A stretch of 64,000 nt of DNA from Pseudoalteromonas arctica A 37-1-2. GTDB taxonomy: Bacteria; Pseudomonadota; Gammaproteobacteria; Enterobacterales; Alteromonadaceae. Made by a program: the position numbers and the translations under genes. This document shows positions 1 through 9,415 of the stretch, one piece after another. Each line of letters starts with the position of its first letter. Position 1 is the first letter of the stretch. The DNA lies in NCBI RefSeq assembly GCF_000238395.3, contig NZ_CP011025.1, positions 372,001 to 436,000 of the forward strand, written 5' to 3'. Below the pieces are notes generated by a model that did not search any database, was not told the origin of the DNA, and saw nothing but the letters and a program-made list of their open reading frames with translations.

Positions 1-1
1 T

Positions 2-160
2 GGCATACAGCAAAACGAATTTGACGAAGTGAAATCTCACTTTATTTATAAATACCAAGAGCCTGAAAAGATGCAATTATCATGGATGCTTATAGCAGCT
101 ATTTTGGTGAGTATTATTTCAATACCTTTGTATTTACGGCTGATTTTTAGCCAAAAATAA
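2..160 (+). CDS. C-terminal end of an unidentified membrane protein (partial)
   Basis: An open frame enters from the window edge and stops at TAA 158-160, giving 52 visible residues. The first half is polar (NEFDEVKSHFIYKYQEPEK). The end is one hydrophobic segment (WMLIAAILVSIISIPLYLRL) followed by a short polar tail, so this looks like the last transmembrane helix of an inner-membrane protein. I do not recognise the family and give it no function. The next gene starts 61 bp downstream behind its own candidate promoter. Confidence 0.6.
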   Translation, partial: GIQQNEFDEVKSHFIYKYQEPEKMQLSWMLIAAILVSIISIPLYLRLIFSQK

Positions 161-164
161 CTGC

Positions 165-193
165 TTAATGAGAGCTCACTGAGCTGATATAAT
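165..193 (+). promoter_or_regulatory. candidate sigma-70 promoter for the methyltransferase operon
   Basis: TTAATG (165-170), a 17-bp spacer and TATAAT (188-193), the latter preceded by TG at -15/-14 as in extended -10 promoters. The predicted start near 200 leaves a leader of about 20 nt before the ATG at 222. Read by eye only. Confidence 0.4.
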
Positions 194-221
194 TAATTGT
201 CTTTTTATTTTTTAAGCTGTT

Positions 222-1397
222 ATGACTTTAGCTGAGCAATTTTTTGCACTTGATTCACTTTTAATGCGCCATCGTCAGTATTGGCAGTGCACCGCATTTG
301 ATTTTGACACTATTCCTTGGCCAGAGCTGCAAGGCATACTTAACGAACTAACTGATGATCAGGTAACCGTTCTTGATAATGATCAAAATCAGCTATACCA
401 ATTTTTTAGCCAACACATAAACCAACTTGATGAACTTGCTAAGCTATGTGATTTACCTAGCTCTGCACACTCTCGATCTGATTATCCGTTTTGGATAAGT
501 AACGGCATTAAAGGTCGTAAGTTTGATCAGTTACAAGATTTTGTATCTGCACTACCTAATACTAAGCAACCAGTTTTAGAGTGGTGTGCGGGTAAAGGAC
601 ACTTAGGGCGAATGCTTGCTTTTAATGGCGCAAGTGATGTGCATAGTATTGAACTGCAACAAAGCTTATGCGAGCAAGGACAAAAAAGTGCACAGCAACA
701 AGGCTTGGCAATGCACTTTAGCCAAGCAGATGTATTAAAAGAGGATATCACTCAATTTTTTAATGCTGATATGCATGCCGTAGCGCTACACGCATGTGGT
801 GGTTTGCACCAAGCATTTATGCGCCAAGCAAGTTTAGCGAAAGTACAGCAAATTAGCTTTTCACCTTGTTGCTATCATTTATTTACGGCTAATGAGTACC
901 GTGTAATGAGTGAGGTTGCAAACCAAAGTGAGCTTAACCTAACGCATCGCGATTTAAAGCTCGCATTACAAGAAACCGTTACAGCGCCTTCTCGTCTGGA
1001 AAAAGTACGTAAAACAGAACTAGAATGGCGACTTGGTTTTGACGCACTTAGAAAATCGATTACTGGCGAGCAATATTATGTAAGCGTACCTTCGGTTAAC
1101 AAAGCTATATTCTCAGATTCGTTTAAATCATTTTGTGCATGGGCTGCAGATAAAAAGGCAATAAACCTACCTCAAGATACTGATTATAATAAATATTTAG
1201 ATATTGGTGTTGCTCGAAAAAAAATAACTGACCGAGTTGAACTGGTTCGACATGTGTTCAGAAGAGCAATTGAAGTTTGGCTTGTGCTCGATCGTGCTTT
1301 ATATTTGCAACAGCAAGGCTATCAAGTAAGCGTTAAAACGTTTTGTGAAAAGCAGTTAACGCCTCGTAATATTTTGATTCTTGCTAATATCCATTAA
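222..1397 (+). CDS. SAM-dependent methyltransferase, Methyltransf_32/METTL25-like
   Basis: 391-residue class I methyltransferase. The SAM-binding loop is LEWCAGKGHLGRML near residue 120, followed by an acidic strand end (SIELQQ), ALHACGGLH near 190 and the cysteine-rich SFSPCCYHLF near 215. This set (GKGHL plus an HACG-type loop plus PCCxH) is the pattern of the Methyltransf_32 (METTL25-like) group. The substrate is unknown; no RNA- or protein-binding domain is recognisable, although the N-terminal 110 residues form an extra helical region. It is the first gene of a likely operon, with carbonic anhydrase starting 30 bp after its stop. The family is fairly sure, the function is not. Confidence 0.8.
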   Translation: MTLAEQFFALDSLLMRHRQYWQCTAFDFDTIPWPELQGILNELTDDQVTVLDNDQNQLYQFFSQHINQLDELAKLCDLPSSAHSRSDYPFWISNGIKGRKFDQLQDFVSALPNTKQPVLEWCAGKGHLGRMLAFNGASDVHSIELQQSLCEQGQKSAQQQGLAMHFSQADVLKEDITQFFNADMHAVALHACGGLHQAFMRQASLAKVQQISFSPCCYHLFTANEYRVMSEVANQSELNLTHRDLKLALQETVTAPSRLEKVRKTELEWRLGFDALRKSITGEQYYVSVPSVNKAIFSDSFKSFCAWAADKKAINLPQDTDYNKYLDIGVARKKITDRVELVRHVFRRAIEVWLVLDRALYLQQQGYQVSVKTFCEKQLTPRNILILANIH

Positions 1398-1427
1398 ATT
1401 TCCGTCCTCGACTTAATAAGAGATGCA

Positions 1428-2090
1428 ATGAGAAAGTTAAAAAATTTATTCGATAACAATAAACGTTGGGCTGCACGTACAAGCGAAGCAGATCCTGAGT
1501 TTTTTAAAATTTTATCTATGCAACAAAATCCAGAGTATTTATGGATTGGTTGTTCAGACTCTCGTGTACCTGCTAATCAAATAGTTGATTTATTACCAGG
1601 CGAATTATTTGTGCATCGTAACGTTGCAAACGTGGTTGTACACACTGACCATAACTGTTTGTCGGTTATGCAGTACGCTGTAGAGGTTTTAAAAGTAAAA
1701 CATATCATGGTAGTAGGTCACTATGGCTGTGGTGGCGTACAAGCCGTTTTAAACAATGCAAAATTTGGCTTTATTGATAATTGGCTACGCCATGTAGGGG
1801 ATGTAAAAGAAAAGCATCTTGAACAACTTGATGCAATGCCAGAAAGCGAACGTTTAAGCCGCCTTATTGAGCTAAATGTAATTGAGCAAGTGCGTAATGT
1901 ATGCCGTACTAACATTGTGCAAGATGCGTGGGAGCGCGGCCAAGAGCTAAGCGTTCATGGTTGGGTTTATGGTTTAGAAAACGGCCATCTTCATGATTTA
2001 GAATCTGTAGTAACGTGCGCGAGTGAAGAAACGCAAAGCTACAAAAAAGCAGTGCAGCACGTACTTAATAAAGTGGGCGAAAATAAATAA
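1428..2090 (+). CDS. can: beta-class carbonic anhydrase
   Basis: Cytoplasmic zinc enzyme interconverting CO2 and bicarbonate. All active-site landmarks are present: Cys42 and the Asp44-Arg46 dyad in CSDSR, and His98 and Cys101 in GHYGCGGV. At 220 residues it has the normal length of the Can/CynT2 group. The ATG follows an AGAG-type ribosome site (AAGAGATGCA). The gene sits 30 bp after the methyltransferase and 4 bp before a Rossmann-fold gene, so the three are probably co-transcribed. Its usual role is to supply bicarbonate to carboxylases; nothing here suggests a cyanate or transporter context. Confidence 0.95.
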   Translation: MRKLKNLFDNNKRWAARTSEADPEFFKILSMQQNPEYLWIGCSDSRVPANQIVDLLPGELFVHRNVANVVVHTDHNCLSVMQYAVEVLKVKHIMVVGHYGCGGVQAVLNNAKFGFIDNWLRHVGDVKEKHLEQLDAMPESERLSRLIELNVIEQVRNVCRTNIVQDAWERGQELSVHGWVYGLENGHLHDLESVVTCASEETQSYKKAVQHVLNKVGENK

Positions 2091-2094
2091 ATTT

Positions 2095-2739
2095 ATGACT
2101 AAAACGGCGATATTAATAGGTGCTACAGGTTTGGTCGGTAATGAGTTGCTACATAAGCTACTTAAGAGCGATCGTTATACCAAAGTGGTTACGTTAAGTC
2201 GTCGGGCTTTGCCTATTACACACGCAAAGCTAGTTAATCACGTTATTGATTTTGAAAAATTAACTCAATACGTTGAGCTTTTTAAAGGTGACGTATTGTT
2301 TTCGTGTTTGGGCACAACCCTTAAACAGGCGGGCTCTACACAAGCTCAGCGTAAAGTAGATTTTGATTATCAGTTTATAGCGGCTCAGTTAGCGGCATGT
2401 AATGGTGTTACGCATTACTGCTTAGTGTCATCAAGCGGGGCGAACACGCACAGTAATAGTGCTTATTTGAAAATGAAGGGTGAGCTTGAGCAACATATTA
2501 AAGCACTCCCTTTTGATAAAATAAGTATTTTACAACCATCTTTATTATTAGGTGATCGTGAGCAATTTAGAGTGGCAGAAAAGATAGGCAGTATTATTTT
2601 TCCTGTTATTACGCGACTTCCGTTTTTAAAGCGTTACAAACCAATAACTGGCGAGCAAGTTGCGCAAAAAATGCTGAGTGTGAGTTTAGCGCAGCAGGCT
2701 AAGTTATTTTATTATGTGCTAGATGAGCTATTTGAATAA
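2095..2739 (+). CDS. NAD(P)-binding oxidoreductase, HTATIP2/TIP30-like atypical SDR
   Basis: 214 residues starting at ATG 2095. An in-frame start further upstream exists, but it would lie inside the carbonic anhydrase gene and add residues unlike the family. The N-terminal Rossmann motif is ILIGATGLVGNELL. A central LVSSSGAN strand corresponds to the catalytic serine region, followed by YLKMKGELE, which carries the YxxxK-like pair typical of HTATIP2/YbjT-like proteins. The physiological substrate is unknown. It begins 4 bp after the carbonic anhydrase stop and is followed by a strong terminator, making it the last gene of this operon. Confidence 0.8.
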   Translation: MTKTAILIGATGLVGNELLHKLLKSDRYTKVVTLSRRALPITHAKLVNHVIDFEKLTQYVELFKGDVLFSCLGTTLKQAGSTQAQRKVDFDYQFIAAQLAACNGVTHYCLVSSSGANTHSNSAYLKMKGELEQHIKALPFDKISILQPSLLLGDREQFRVAEKIGSIIFPVITRLPFLKRYKPITGEQVAQKMLSVSLAQQAKLFYYVLDELFE

Positions 2740-2753
2740 ACTTAGTAAAACGC

Positions 2754-2779
2754 AAAAGGCAGCCTAAGCTGCCTTTTTT
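2754..2779 (+). terminator. intrinsic terminator
   Basis: Perfect 10-bp stem AAAAGGCAGC / GCTGCCTTTT with loop CTAA and a run of T, 15 bp after the oxidoreductase stop. It ends the methyltransferase-carbonic anhydrase operon. Confidence 0.9.
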
Positions 2780-2792
2780 GTACACTAAATTA

Positions 2793-2954
2793 ATACCAAT
2801 TTTATTAAAAAAATGATCATTCTAGCGTATTAAATAACTCACTAACTACGTTAAAAATTATTTATATAGAACAACTATTTACCACAATTTTAGCCTTGTT
2901 ATTGAGCTATTTTCTTATCGCTATAATAGAACACTAATTTAATGCAATTGGTAT
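2793..2954. repeat. MITE-like interspersed repeat, copy 1 (diverged)
   Basis: A 162-bp AT-rich block bounded by near-perfect inverted ends: ATACCAATTTTATTAAA on the left, and on the right the reverse complement of ATACCAATTGCATTAAA (15 of 17 match). Inside are blocks shared with the repeats at 22.1 and 50.4 kb, notably CGTTAAAAATT and TTTAT.TAGAACAACTA. It has no coding potential. It fills the space between an operon terminator and the ubiK stop codon. Confidence 0.65.
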
Positions 2955-2956
2955 AA

Positions 2957-3220
2957 TTATTCAGCGTCAGTTTTAGTGCTAAGTTGTTGCTCAAGCAATG
3001 CAACTTTAGCTTCAAGTTCGGTTAGTTTTTCGCGAGTACGAATAAGTACTTGGCTTTGCACATCAAATTCTTCACGGCTCACAAAATCCATCTCAGCAAG
3101 CTTGTTTTGTAAAACTTGCTTTGTTTTACCTTCGAGTGTCTCTGCTAGGTTTTTTACACCTTGTGGCATATTGCTAGTAATTTGCTTAGCAATTTCTTCA
3201 AGTTTTGCTGGGTTGATCAT
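2957..3220 (-). CDS. ubiK: ubiquinone biosynthesis accessory factor UbiK
   Basis: 87-residue protein of the UbiK/YqiC (former BMFP) family, which helps ubiquinone biosynthesis in the soluble Ubi complex and binds lipids. The conserved core VSREEFDVQSQVLIRTREKL is nearly identical to E. coli YqiC. The C-terminal third (LTELEAKVALLEQQL) is a heptad coiled coil used for trimerisation. Length is normal for the short form. It is a single minus-strand gene divergent from rep. Confidence 0.92.
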   Translation of the reverse strand: MINPAKLEEIAKQITSNMPQGVKNLAETLEGKTKQVLQNKLAEMDFVSREEFDVQSQVLIRTREKLTELEAKVALLEQQLSTKTDAE

Positions 3221-3301
3221 ATTTGTCCCTTCGATGCGGCCTAAAATAATAATAACTAATATTACCTTATACCCACGGTATTTAACACATGATCATCTTT
3301 A

Positions 3302-3317
3302 CCTTAATTAATTAAGG
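3302..3317. other. perfect 16-bp palindrome between ubiK and rep
   Basis: CCTTAATTAATTAAGG is a perfect palindrome in the divergent ubiK-rep intergenic region, 66 bp before the rep ATG. It may be an operator or chance AT-rich symmetry; I do not recognise it as a known binding site. Confidence 0.4.
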
Positions 3318-3382
3318 CAATTGCTATGCTCGCAGTAATGGTTACGTTAAAATTGCGCGTCTTTTAAATTTCTTTGGTCGTT

Positions 3383-5401
3383 ATGAAACTCAATCCTAAA
3401 CAAGATGAAGCCGTAAAATATATTAGTGGTCCATGCTTAGTACTCGCAGGCGCAGGCTCTGGTAAAACCCGTGTTATTACGAATAAAATCGCTTATTTAG
3501 TGAAAAAATGTGAGTACAAAGCGCGAAATATAGCCGCTGTTACTTTTACCAATAAAGCAGCCAAAGAAATGCGTGAACGAGTACTGCAAACGCTCGGAAA
3601 GCAAGACGCTAAAGGTTTATGGGTATCAACGTTTCATACACTCGGTTTAGAAATAATAAAAAAAGAGTTAAGCACATTAGGGTTTAAACCCGGCTTTTCG
3701 TTATTTGATGATCAAGATACCAATCAGCTTTTAAGTGAGCTCACCGAAGATGAGCTAAAAAAAGACAAGGACTTACTCAAACTACTTAAAATGGAAATTG
3801 GTAGTTGGAAAAACGAATTAGTACTGCCAGAGCAAGCAATACGCGAAGCGCGTGATGCGCAAAAGGCATTGTTTGCACAGCTGTATGCTCGTTATCAAAA
3901 TCAACTGCGTGCTTATAACGCACTGGATTTTGATGATTTAATTATGATCCCTACTTTGTTACTTACTAATAACGCCACATCTCGTGAGCGCTGGCAGCAA
4001 CGCTTTAAATACTTGCTGGTGGATGAGTATCAAGATACCAATACAAGCCAATATCAACTTGTTAAATTGCTAGTAGGCGAGCGTGCCCGTTTTACTGTGG
4101 TAGGTGATGACGATCAATCAATTTACTCATGGCGTGGTGCTCGCCCGCAAAACTTAGTGTTATTAGGTAAAGACTACCCAGGGCTTAGACTTATAAAGCT
4201 TGAACAAAACTATCGAAGTGCAGGGCGAATACTAAAAGCGGCTAACATTTTAATTGCGAATAACCCACATGACATAGAGAAAAAGTTATTTAGTGAACTA
4301 GGTTATGGTGAGCCGATTAAAGTAATAGGGTGCCGCGATGAAGAGCATGAATCTGAGCGTGTGGTTGCTGAAATAATTTCACATAAGTTTATGAAGCGTA
4401 CCAGCTATAAAGATTACGCGATTTTATATCGTGGTAATCATCAAGCACGTGGCTTTGAAAAATCTTTAATGAGTAACCGTATTCCTTATAAAATTAGTGG
4501 CGGTATGTCGTTTTTCGCTCGCTCAGAAATTAAAGATATTATGGCGTATTTACGTTTGCTAGTTAATCAAGATGATGACAATGCATTTTTACGTATCGTA
4601 AATACACCACGACGCGAAATAGGCACGGTTACACTTGAAAAGCTTGGTACGCTTGCTAACGAAAAACACGTGAGCTTATTTGCTACCTGTTTTGATAACG
4701 ATTTAGGCTACAGACTAAAAGGGCGTGGTTTTAATGCGCTTGCTGGGTTTGCACGCTGGGTTGTTGAGCTATCAGATAACGCAGTACGCGGTGATACGCT
4801 CGAAGCTGTTAAAGACTTAGTGCGTAATATTAATTACGAGGCATATTTGTACGAGTCGTCACCGAGTGCTAAAGCCGCTGAAATGCGTATGAAAAACGTA
4901 TCTGAGTTGTATCGTTGGATCACCGATATGTTGACCGGTGATGCCGACAATGAACCAATGACATTAGCCGAGGTTGTTAGCAAGCTAACCCTTCGCGATA
5001 TGCTTGAGCGTAACGAAGAAGAAGATGAAACCGATGCAGTGCACTTATCAACACTGCATGCATCTAAGGGCTTAGAGTACCCATACGTATTTATGGTAGG
5101 TATGGAGGAGGGCTTACTTCCGCATCAGGTAAGTATTGATGAAGATAACGTAGATGAAGAACGCCGCTTAGCTTATGTTGGTATTACTCGTGCGCAGCAG
5201 GAGTTAACACTTACTTATGCAAAAATACGTCGTCAATTTGGTGAAACCTCACAAACTGAGTTAAGCCGATTTGTACAAGAGTTACCGCAGGACGATCTCG
5301 CGTTTGAAAATAAAAAGGCGCCAAATACGCAAGCAGAGCGAATGGAAAAAGGCCAAGCAAGAGTCGCTAACCTTCGCGCCATGTTTAAAAAGCCTGAGTA
5401 A
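3383..5401 (+). CDS. rep: ATP-dependent DNA helicase Rep
   Basis: Superfamily 1A 3'-to-5' helicase that travels with the replisome and strips proteins off DNA. 672 residues, matching E. coli Rep (673). Motifs in order: Walker A AGAGSGKT at 22-29, [11 protein letters not shown] (Ia), VDEYQDT (II), [13 protein letters not shown] (III), LEQNYRS (IV), [12 protein letters not shown] (V) and VGITRAQQ (VI). I chose ATG 3383 (MKLNPKQ), which aligns with the family start; a TTG nine bases upstream is less likely. The stop codon lies in the loop of a bidirectional terminator. Confidence 0.97.
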   Translation: MKLNPKQDEAVKYISGPCLVLAGAGSGKTRVITNKIAYLVKKCEYKARNIAAVTFTNKAAKEMRERVLQTLGKQDAKGLWVSTFHTLGLEIIKKELSTLGFKPGFSLFDDQDTNQLLSELTEDELKKDKDLLKLLKMEIGSWKNELVLPEQAIREARDAQKALFAQLYARYQNQLRAYNALDFDDLIMIPTLLLTNNATSRERWQQRFKYLLVDEYQDTNTSQYQLVKLLVGERARFTVVGDDDQSIYSWRGARPQNLVLLGKDYPGLRLIKLEQNYRSAGRILKAANILIANNPHDIEKKLFSELGYGEPIKVIGCRDEEHESERVVAEIISHKFMKRTSYKDYAILYRGNHQARGFEKSLMSNRIPYKISGGMSFFARSEIKDIMAYLRLLVNQDDDNAFLRIVNTPRREIGTVTLEKLGTLANEKHVSLFATCFDNDLGYRLKGRGFNALAGFARWVVELSDNAVRGDTLEAVKDLVRNINYEAYLYESSPSAKAAEMRMKNVSELYRWITDMLTGDADNEPMTLAEVVSKLTLRDMLERNEEEDETDAVHLSTLHASKGLEYPYVFMVGMEEGLLPHQVSIDEDNVDEERRLAYVGITRAQQELTLTYAKIRRQFGETSQTELSRFVQELPQDDLAFENKKAPNTQAERMEKGQARVANLRAMFKKPE

Positions 5402-5412
5402 TACCTCAGGCT
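5391..5412. terminator. bidirectional intrinsic terminator overlapping the rep stop
   Basis: Perfect 8-bp stem AGCCTGAG / CTCAGGCT with loop TAATAC that contains the rep TAA codon. T follows on the plus side (AATTTT) and CTTTTT follows on the minus side, so it can end both rep and the convergent GGDEF gene, whose stop is at 5417. Confidence 0.8.
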
Positions 5413-5416
5413 AATT

Positions 5417-7981
5417 TTATAAAGACTGGGTTGCTTGTATTTTAGGTAACTCAGAACATACTAGAGCGTGTTGTTTTCCCACAAAAAATGCCAAACCGTG
5501 CTTGTCTAATAAAGCTCTAAAATTAAGTATTGATGGGCCTTTAGCAATGACTTTCATTGCTTTGAGCTTTGTAATTGCTAGCACCCCTTGTAGCTGAAAA
5601 TCGTAACTTTCTTGTTGTAAAACACGTTTACTAAAGGTCGAGCTAAGTAGCAGATAGTCAAAATTAATATCGGTTAGTAAATTAAGTTCGCATCGATCTT
5701 TAGCAAAATTGTTTAAACCAATTGAATAACCAAGTTGTGATAGCTTTTTGAGGTTTTCTATTTGTGTTGCGCTTGCGTGACGAATTTCTTGTTCATCAAA
5801 TAGCAAACAGAGCTGGCTATGTCCTTGTTGTTTATTTAGCGTATCTGTAAATAAAACAAATTCGTGCTCCTCGAGTAGTAAACCAGAACAAGGAACCAGC
5901 GCCATAGTTACATTTGCGGTAATTGCTTGTGCATAAGCGCGTTGTAATAGCTGTAACTCTATCTCAAGGTGCTGTTCTTTATCTGATGCAAACTTTTTCA
6001 AAATATCAAAGCTAGTAAAGCCAAGTATTGGGTGTTCACCAAATGCTTCAAATAAAGATTCAGACTGATGTTGCTCATCAAGCGTAATTATTTCTGAGCT
6101 TCTAAAACTCATAGGTAATATATCAAGGTGATGTTGTGCTTTTAGTGCCTGCGCAGGTATTGATTGCGTTAATAGCGGATGAAATAGCTCGTAGCGATTT
6201 TTTCCGGAGTTTTTAGCGTGATACATTGCAGCATCGGCATCACGAATAATTTCATCCGTATGCGTATAGCTTTTCTTTGAATAGGTTATCCCTATACTTG
6301 CACCACTTTGTAAATATTCCCCTTTAAGGCAAAAAGGCTTTTCCATTAAGTCGATAATACGATTGGCAACATCTTCTGCTTGTTGAGGCTCAGTTAAGTG
6401 CGTTAATAAAATAACAAACTCATCGCCACCTAAGCGTGCTAGTAAATCATGTTCGCGTATACACTGGGCAAATAACTCACTAACGTTAATTAAAAACTGA
6501 TCGCCAGCATGGTGACCAAGCTGGTCGTTAATGTCTTTAAACTTATCTAAATCAATAAATAAAACAGCAAAATTATGTTCAGGAAAGCGCTGATAATGTT
6601 GTAGTGTTTTTTCAAGCTGAGTTAAAAAGAGGCTGCGATTAGGTAAGCTAGTAAGAGAGTCGTGATGTGCGTCGTGATAAAGCTGCTGCTCTATTTTTTT
6701 ACGCTCATCTATTTGCATTTGTAAGTGCAGATTTGTTTGACGCAGTTCTTTGGTTTTTTCGTTTACTCTAAATTCGAGTTCTTGGTGGCTTTTTGCAATA
6801 GCTTGATTGGTGAGTTTTGTTTGTAAAACCGCTGCAATTTGATGAGATACAAAGGTAATTAACTCGCAATCATCCCGGCTGAAAATATGTTTGTTATCGT
6901 AAGCTTGGCAAACAATAAGGCCGATAACTCCTTGAGCTGTTTTAAGTGGAGCGCCTAACCAACTAGTGGCCATTTGCTCTTTTTGTACAGGCTTAGCTCT
7001 TTGTACTACACCGCTTTCTATTAATTCTTTTGCTCTACACGGGTGTATAAGTTGCGTTTCTTCAGTGCTTATTACCAGTTCACTATAACCTTTAGCAAAG
7101 CGTCTTGGTTGTGTGTTTTCTTTAAATTCATCTACACAATAAGGGAAGCTTATCCAGCCAGACTCTTTATCGTAAAGTGCAATATATAAGTTTTCTGCGT
7201 AGGTAATTGTTTTTATTATTTCATGTATCTTAAAGTAAGCATCATCAAGATTTTTAGCTTGCGTTGCTATTTCAGATATTTTAAACAGAATTTGTTGGCG
7301 TTGAAGTGCGCGTTTGCGTTGTTCTATTTCAAGGTTTAACGCGTCGTTACTTTGAGTGAGTGCTCGGGTACGAATTTTAACTTCTGACTCAAGGAGCTCT
7401 CGTTTTTTTACACGCTCTATTGCAGTTGCTAAATAAAGCGACATAAACTCAAGTAATTGTATTTGTTGTGAGCTATAGCCTTGTTTTGTATCGTAACTTT
7501 GCGCTGCTAAAACACCGATAATATTATGTTCTTGGTAAACCGGTACACCTACCCAATGCTCTGCTGGAGTGCCTAATGCTTTAAATAAGCCTTCTGCTGC
7601 GGCATTTTGCATTTGCTGCTTGGTAAAACATGTGGTTTTACCCTGTTTAAATACATAACCAGTGGCACCTTCATCAAAGCTATTTGATTGGTTAAGGGCG
7701 ACGGCAATACCATCTTTTTCATCTGAAAAGTAAGAAAGTTCTAACGATTGACTGTATTGATTTAATAGCACCACATAAAAACTTTTACTCGGCACATATT
7801 TTTGTAAAATGTCGTGGATAGCGGGATAAAGTAGGGTTAGCTCGGCAACAGTACTTGCTTGCTCTGATAATTGTATCAGCGCATTTTGTAAGTGATGTGA
7901 TTGTTTGTATTTATTGAGTAATGTTTTTAGACGTTTATTTTGATACGCCAATTTACTCGATACTGAGAGTTTATCTTCCAA
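5417..7981 (-). CDS. GAF-GAF-GGDEF protein with degenerate EAL domain (likely diguanylate cyclase)
   Basis: 854-residue soluble signalling protein with no transmembrane segment. Order: short coiled coil (1-35), GAF 1 (about 40-190), coiled linker, GAF 2 (about 235-390), coiled coil (395-435), GGDEF domain (about 436-605), then an EAL-like domain (about 640-850). The cyclase signature RLGGDEFVILL is intact at 516-526, with the RxxD inhibitory site (R509-D512) five residues before GGDEF, so c-di-GMP synthesis with product inhibition is expected. The EAL half lacks EAL and has GLNNFAKD where DDFGTG should be, so it is probably not a phosphodiesterase. The GAF ligands are unknown. It stands alone, convergent with rep. 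Confidence 0.88.
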   Translation of the reverse strand: MEDKLSVSSKLAYQNKRLKTLLNKYKQSHHLQNALIQLSEQASTVAELTLLYPAIHDILQKYVPSKSFYVVLLNQYSQSLELSYFSDEKDGIAVALNQSNSFDEGATGYVFKQGKTTCFTKQQMQNAAAEGLFKALGTPAEHWVGVPVYQEHNIIGVLAAQSYDTKQGYSSQQIQLLEFMSLYLATAIERVKKRELLESEVKIRTRALTQSNDALNLEIEQRKRALQRQQILFKISEIATQAKNLDDAYFKIHEIIKTITYAENLYIALYDKESGWISFPYCVDEFKENTQPRRFAKGYSELVISTEETQLIHPCRAKELIESGVVQRAKPVQKEQMATSWLGAPLKTAQGVIGLIVCQAYDNKHIFSRDDCELITFVSHQIAAVLQTKLTNQAIAKSHQELEFRVNEKTKELRQTNLHLQMQIDERKKIEQQLYHDAHHDSLTSLPNRSLFLTQLEKTLQHYQRFPEHNFAVLFIDLDKFKDINDQLGHHAGDQFLINVSELFAQCIREHDLLARLGGDEFVILLTHLTEPQQAEDVANRIIDLMEKPFCLKGEYLQSGASIGITYSKKSYTHTDEIIRDADAAMYHAKNSGKNRYELFHPLLTQSIPAQALKAQHHLDILPMSFRSSEIITLDEQHQSESLFEAFGEHPILGFTSFDILKKFASDKEQHLEIELQLLQRAYAQAITANVTMALVPCSGLLLEEHEFVLFTDTLNKQQGHSQLCLLFDEQEIRHASATQIENLKKLSQLGYSIGLNNFAKDRCELNLLTDINFDYLLLSSTFSKRVLQQESYDFQLQGVLAITKLKAMKVIAKGPSILNFRALLDKHGLAFFVGKQHALVCSELPKIQATQSL

Positions 7982-8099
7982 TGATCTAACCGGCTATTTT
8001 TATTGTATAGTTATTAGCCTTATACTTTCACTTTTAGCGCTTATCGTCAAGTTGATATTCGTACTACCATACTGGCTAGAAACACTATTTTAGGTATTA

Positions 8100-8127
8100 A
8101 AAAAGGCTTACCGAAGTAAACCTTTTT
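8100..8127 (-). terminator. intrinsic terminator after cytochrome c5
   Basis: Imperfect hairpin around loop CGAA with A/T-rich flanks; on the minus strand it ends in a T run just after the cytochrome c5 stop at 8146. Confidence 0.65.
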
Positions 8128-8145
8128 AGTGTATTTCAGCTGTAT

Positions 8146-8541
8146 TTACTTAGATGTCATGAAGTCGATAGCAGCGCTTATCTCATCATCAGAACAATCC
8201 ATACAGGTGCCTTTTGGAGGCATCGCATTAAAGCCATTTAGTGCATGCTCAAGTAAAGTGTCTTTACCTTTAGCTATACGTGGAGCCCAATCGTCAGGCG
8301 ATTTAGGCGCGCCTAGTGCACCAGTACCGTGACATGCAAAACATGCACCTTGATACACTTGCTCACCAGAACGAGGGCCTGTAGGCGCGGCTGCTACAGC
8401 AGCTTTATCGCCTTCAAGGTATACAGCACCAACCGGCGCGAGACGTGCTTTAATTGCATCTTCAGTCATAGAGTTATCATATGGCTGTGCGTATGCAGTG
8501 GTTGCTAGCATTAATAATGCTGCAGCTGTTAATTTTTTCAT
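8146..8541 (-). CDS. cytochrome c5 family protein
   Basis: Small periplasmic c-type electron carrier, 131 residues. A Sec signal peptide (MKKLTAAALLMLATTAYA) precedes one haem site, CFACH, with an MPPKG loop supplying the distal Met ligand. The late Cys pair (TCMDC) near the C-terminus is typical of cytochrome c5. It probably donates electrons to a terminal oxidase or peroxidase. It has its own terminator, and elbB lies 226 bp upstream on the same strand, so it is probably monocistronic. Confidence 0.9.
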   Translation of the reverse strand: MKKLTAAALLMLATTAYAQPYDNSMTEDAIKARLAPVGAVYLEGDKAAVAAAPTGPRSGEQVYQGACFACHGTGALGAPKSPDDWAPRIAKGKDTLLEHALNGFNAMPPKGTCMDCSDDEISAAIDFMTSK

Positions 8542-8767
8542 TTTGCCTTGCTCACTTCGATTTGAACGTGATCAATCACGATTAAAGATGACGGAAATTA
8601 AACCGATTATAACTCTCTGAGCCAATTTATAAAATGCTAAGAGGCGTTTTTATTAATAAAACTGACTACTTTTTGCGTTAACGCAATAAAATTTAATTAT
8701 TTACTGTTTTTTGTTAAGCAATTTAATAAGCGCAAACAGTCATACAATTAACTTTTAGATCCTAAGA

Positions 8768-9415
8768 TCAATTTATTGATAATACGCTACTAACTAGTTT
8801 TTCGATCCCTGCATCGGCTTCAATAATCGATTGCGCAAGCATATAAGCTGGGGTTGTAACTAGCTTATTTGGCTGATCAATAACAACATCATCTACTGCA
8901 CAATTTATATGTTTAGCGCCTAATGTGCTTAGCGCTTGTGCTGTCTCTGTATCGTTACCAATAGTAAGTACGGCGTTATCGTAAATAAATGGGATCAAAG
9001 CGGGTGCAATACACATATAACCAGCAGGCTTATTTTCTTTTGCAAATGATTTACAAGCATTAAGTACGTCTTTATTAATATTTGCTTTTACGCCTTTAAT
9101 TGCAAAGTCACATAAGTTTTTTGCAGCGCCAAAACCGCCAGGTACAATTAATGCGTCAAACTGTGTTACGTCTAGTTCAAGCAGTGATTTAATGTCACCC
9201 CGTGCAATACGAGCCGCTTCTGTTAATACATTACGTTTATCAGGCATTACTTCGCCCGTTAAATGGTTAATGGTATGAAGTTGTTCAATATCCGGTGCAA
9301 AACACTGATACGTTGCGCCATTTTTGGCTATATGCAATAAAGTTAAAATTGCTTCATTAATTTCACTACCATCGTACACACCAGACCCTGCTAATATTAC
9401 CGCTACGTTTTTCAT
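8768..9415 (-). CDS. elbB: isoprenoid biosynthesis glyoxalase ElbB
   Basis: DJ-1/PfpI-superfamily protein of 215 residues, the usual length of ElbB (also called YhbL or sigma cross-reacting protein 27A). Recognised by its start MKNVAVILAGSGVYDGSEI, by PGGFGAAKNL, and by the GYMCIAPAL elbow that carries the nucleophilic Cys. E. coli ElbB has glyoxalase activity in vitro and is linked to isoprenoid production, though its in vivo role is unsettled. It is a single gene, divergent from polA across a 524-bp gap. Confidence 0.9.
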   Translation of the reverse strand: MKNVAVILAGSGVYDGSEINEAILTLLHIAKNGATYQCFAPDIEQLHTINHLTGEVMPDKRNVLTEAARIARGDIKSLLELDVTQFDALIVPGGFGAAKNLCDFAIKGVKANINKDVLNACKSFAKENKPAGYMCIAPALIPFIYDNAVLTIGNDTETAQALSTLGAKHINCAVDDVVIDQPNKLVTTPAYMLAQSIIEADAGIEKLVSSVLSIN

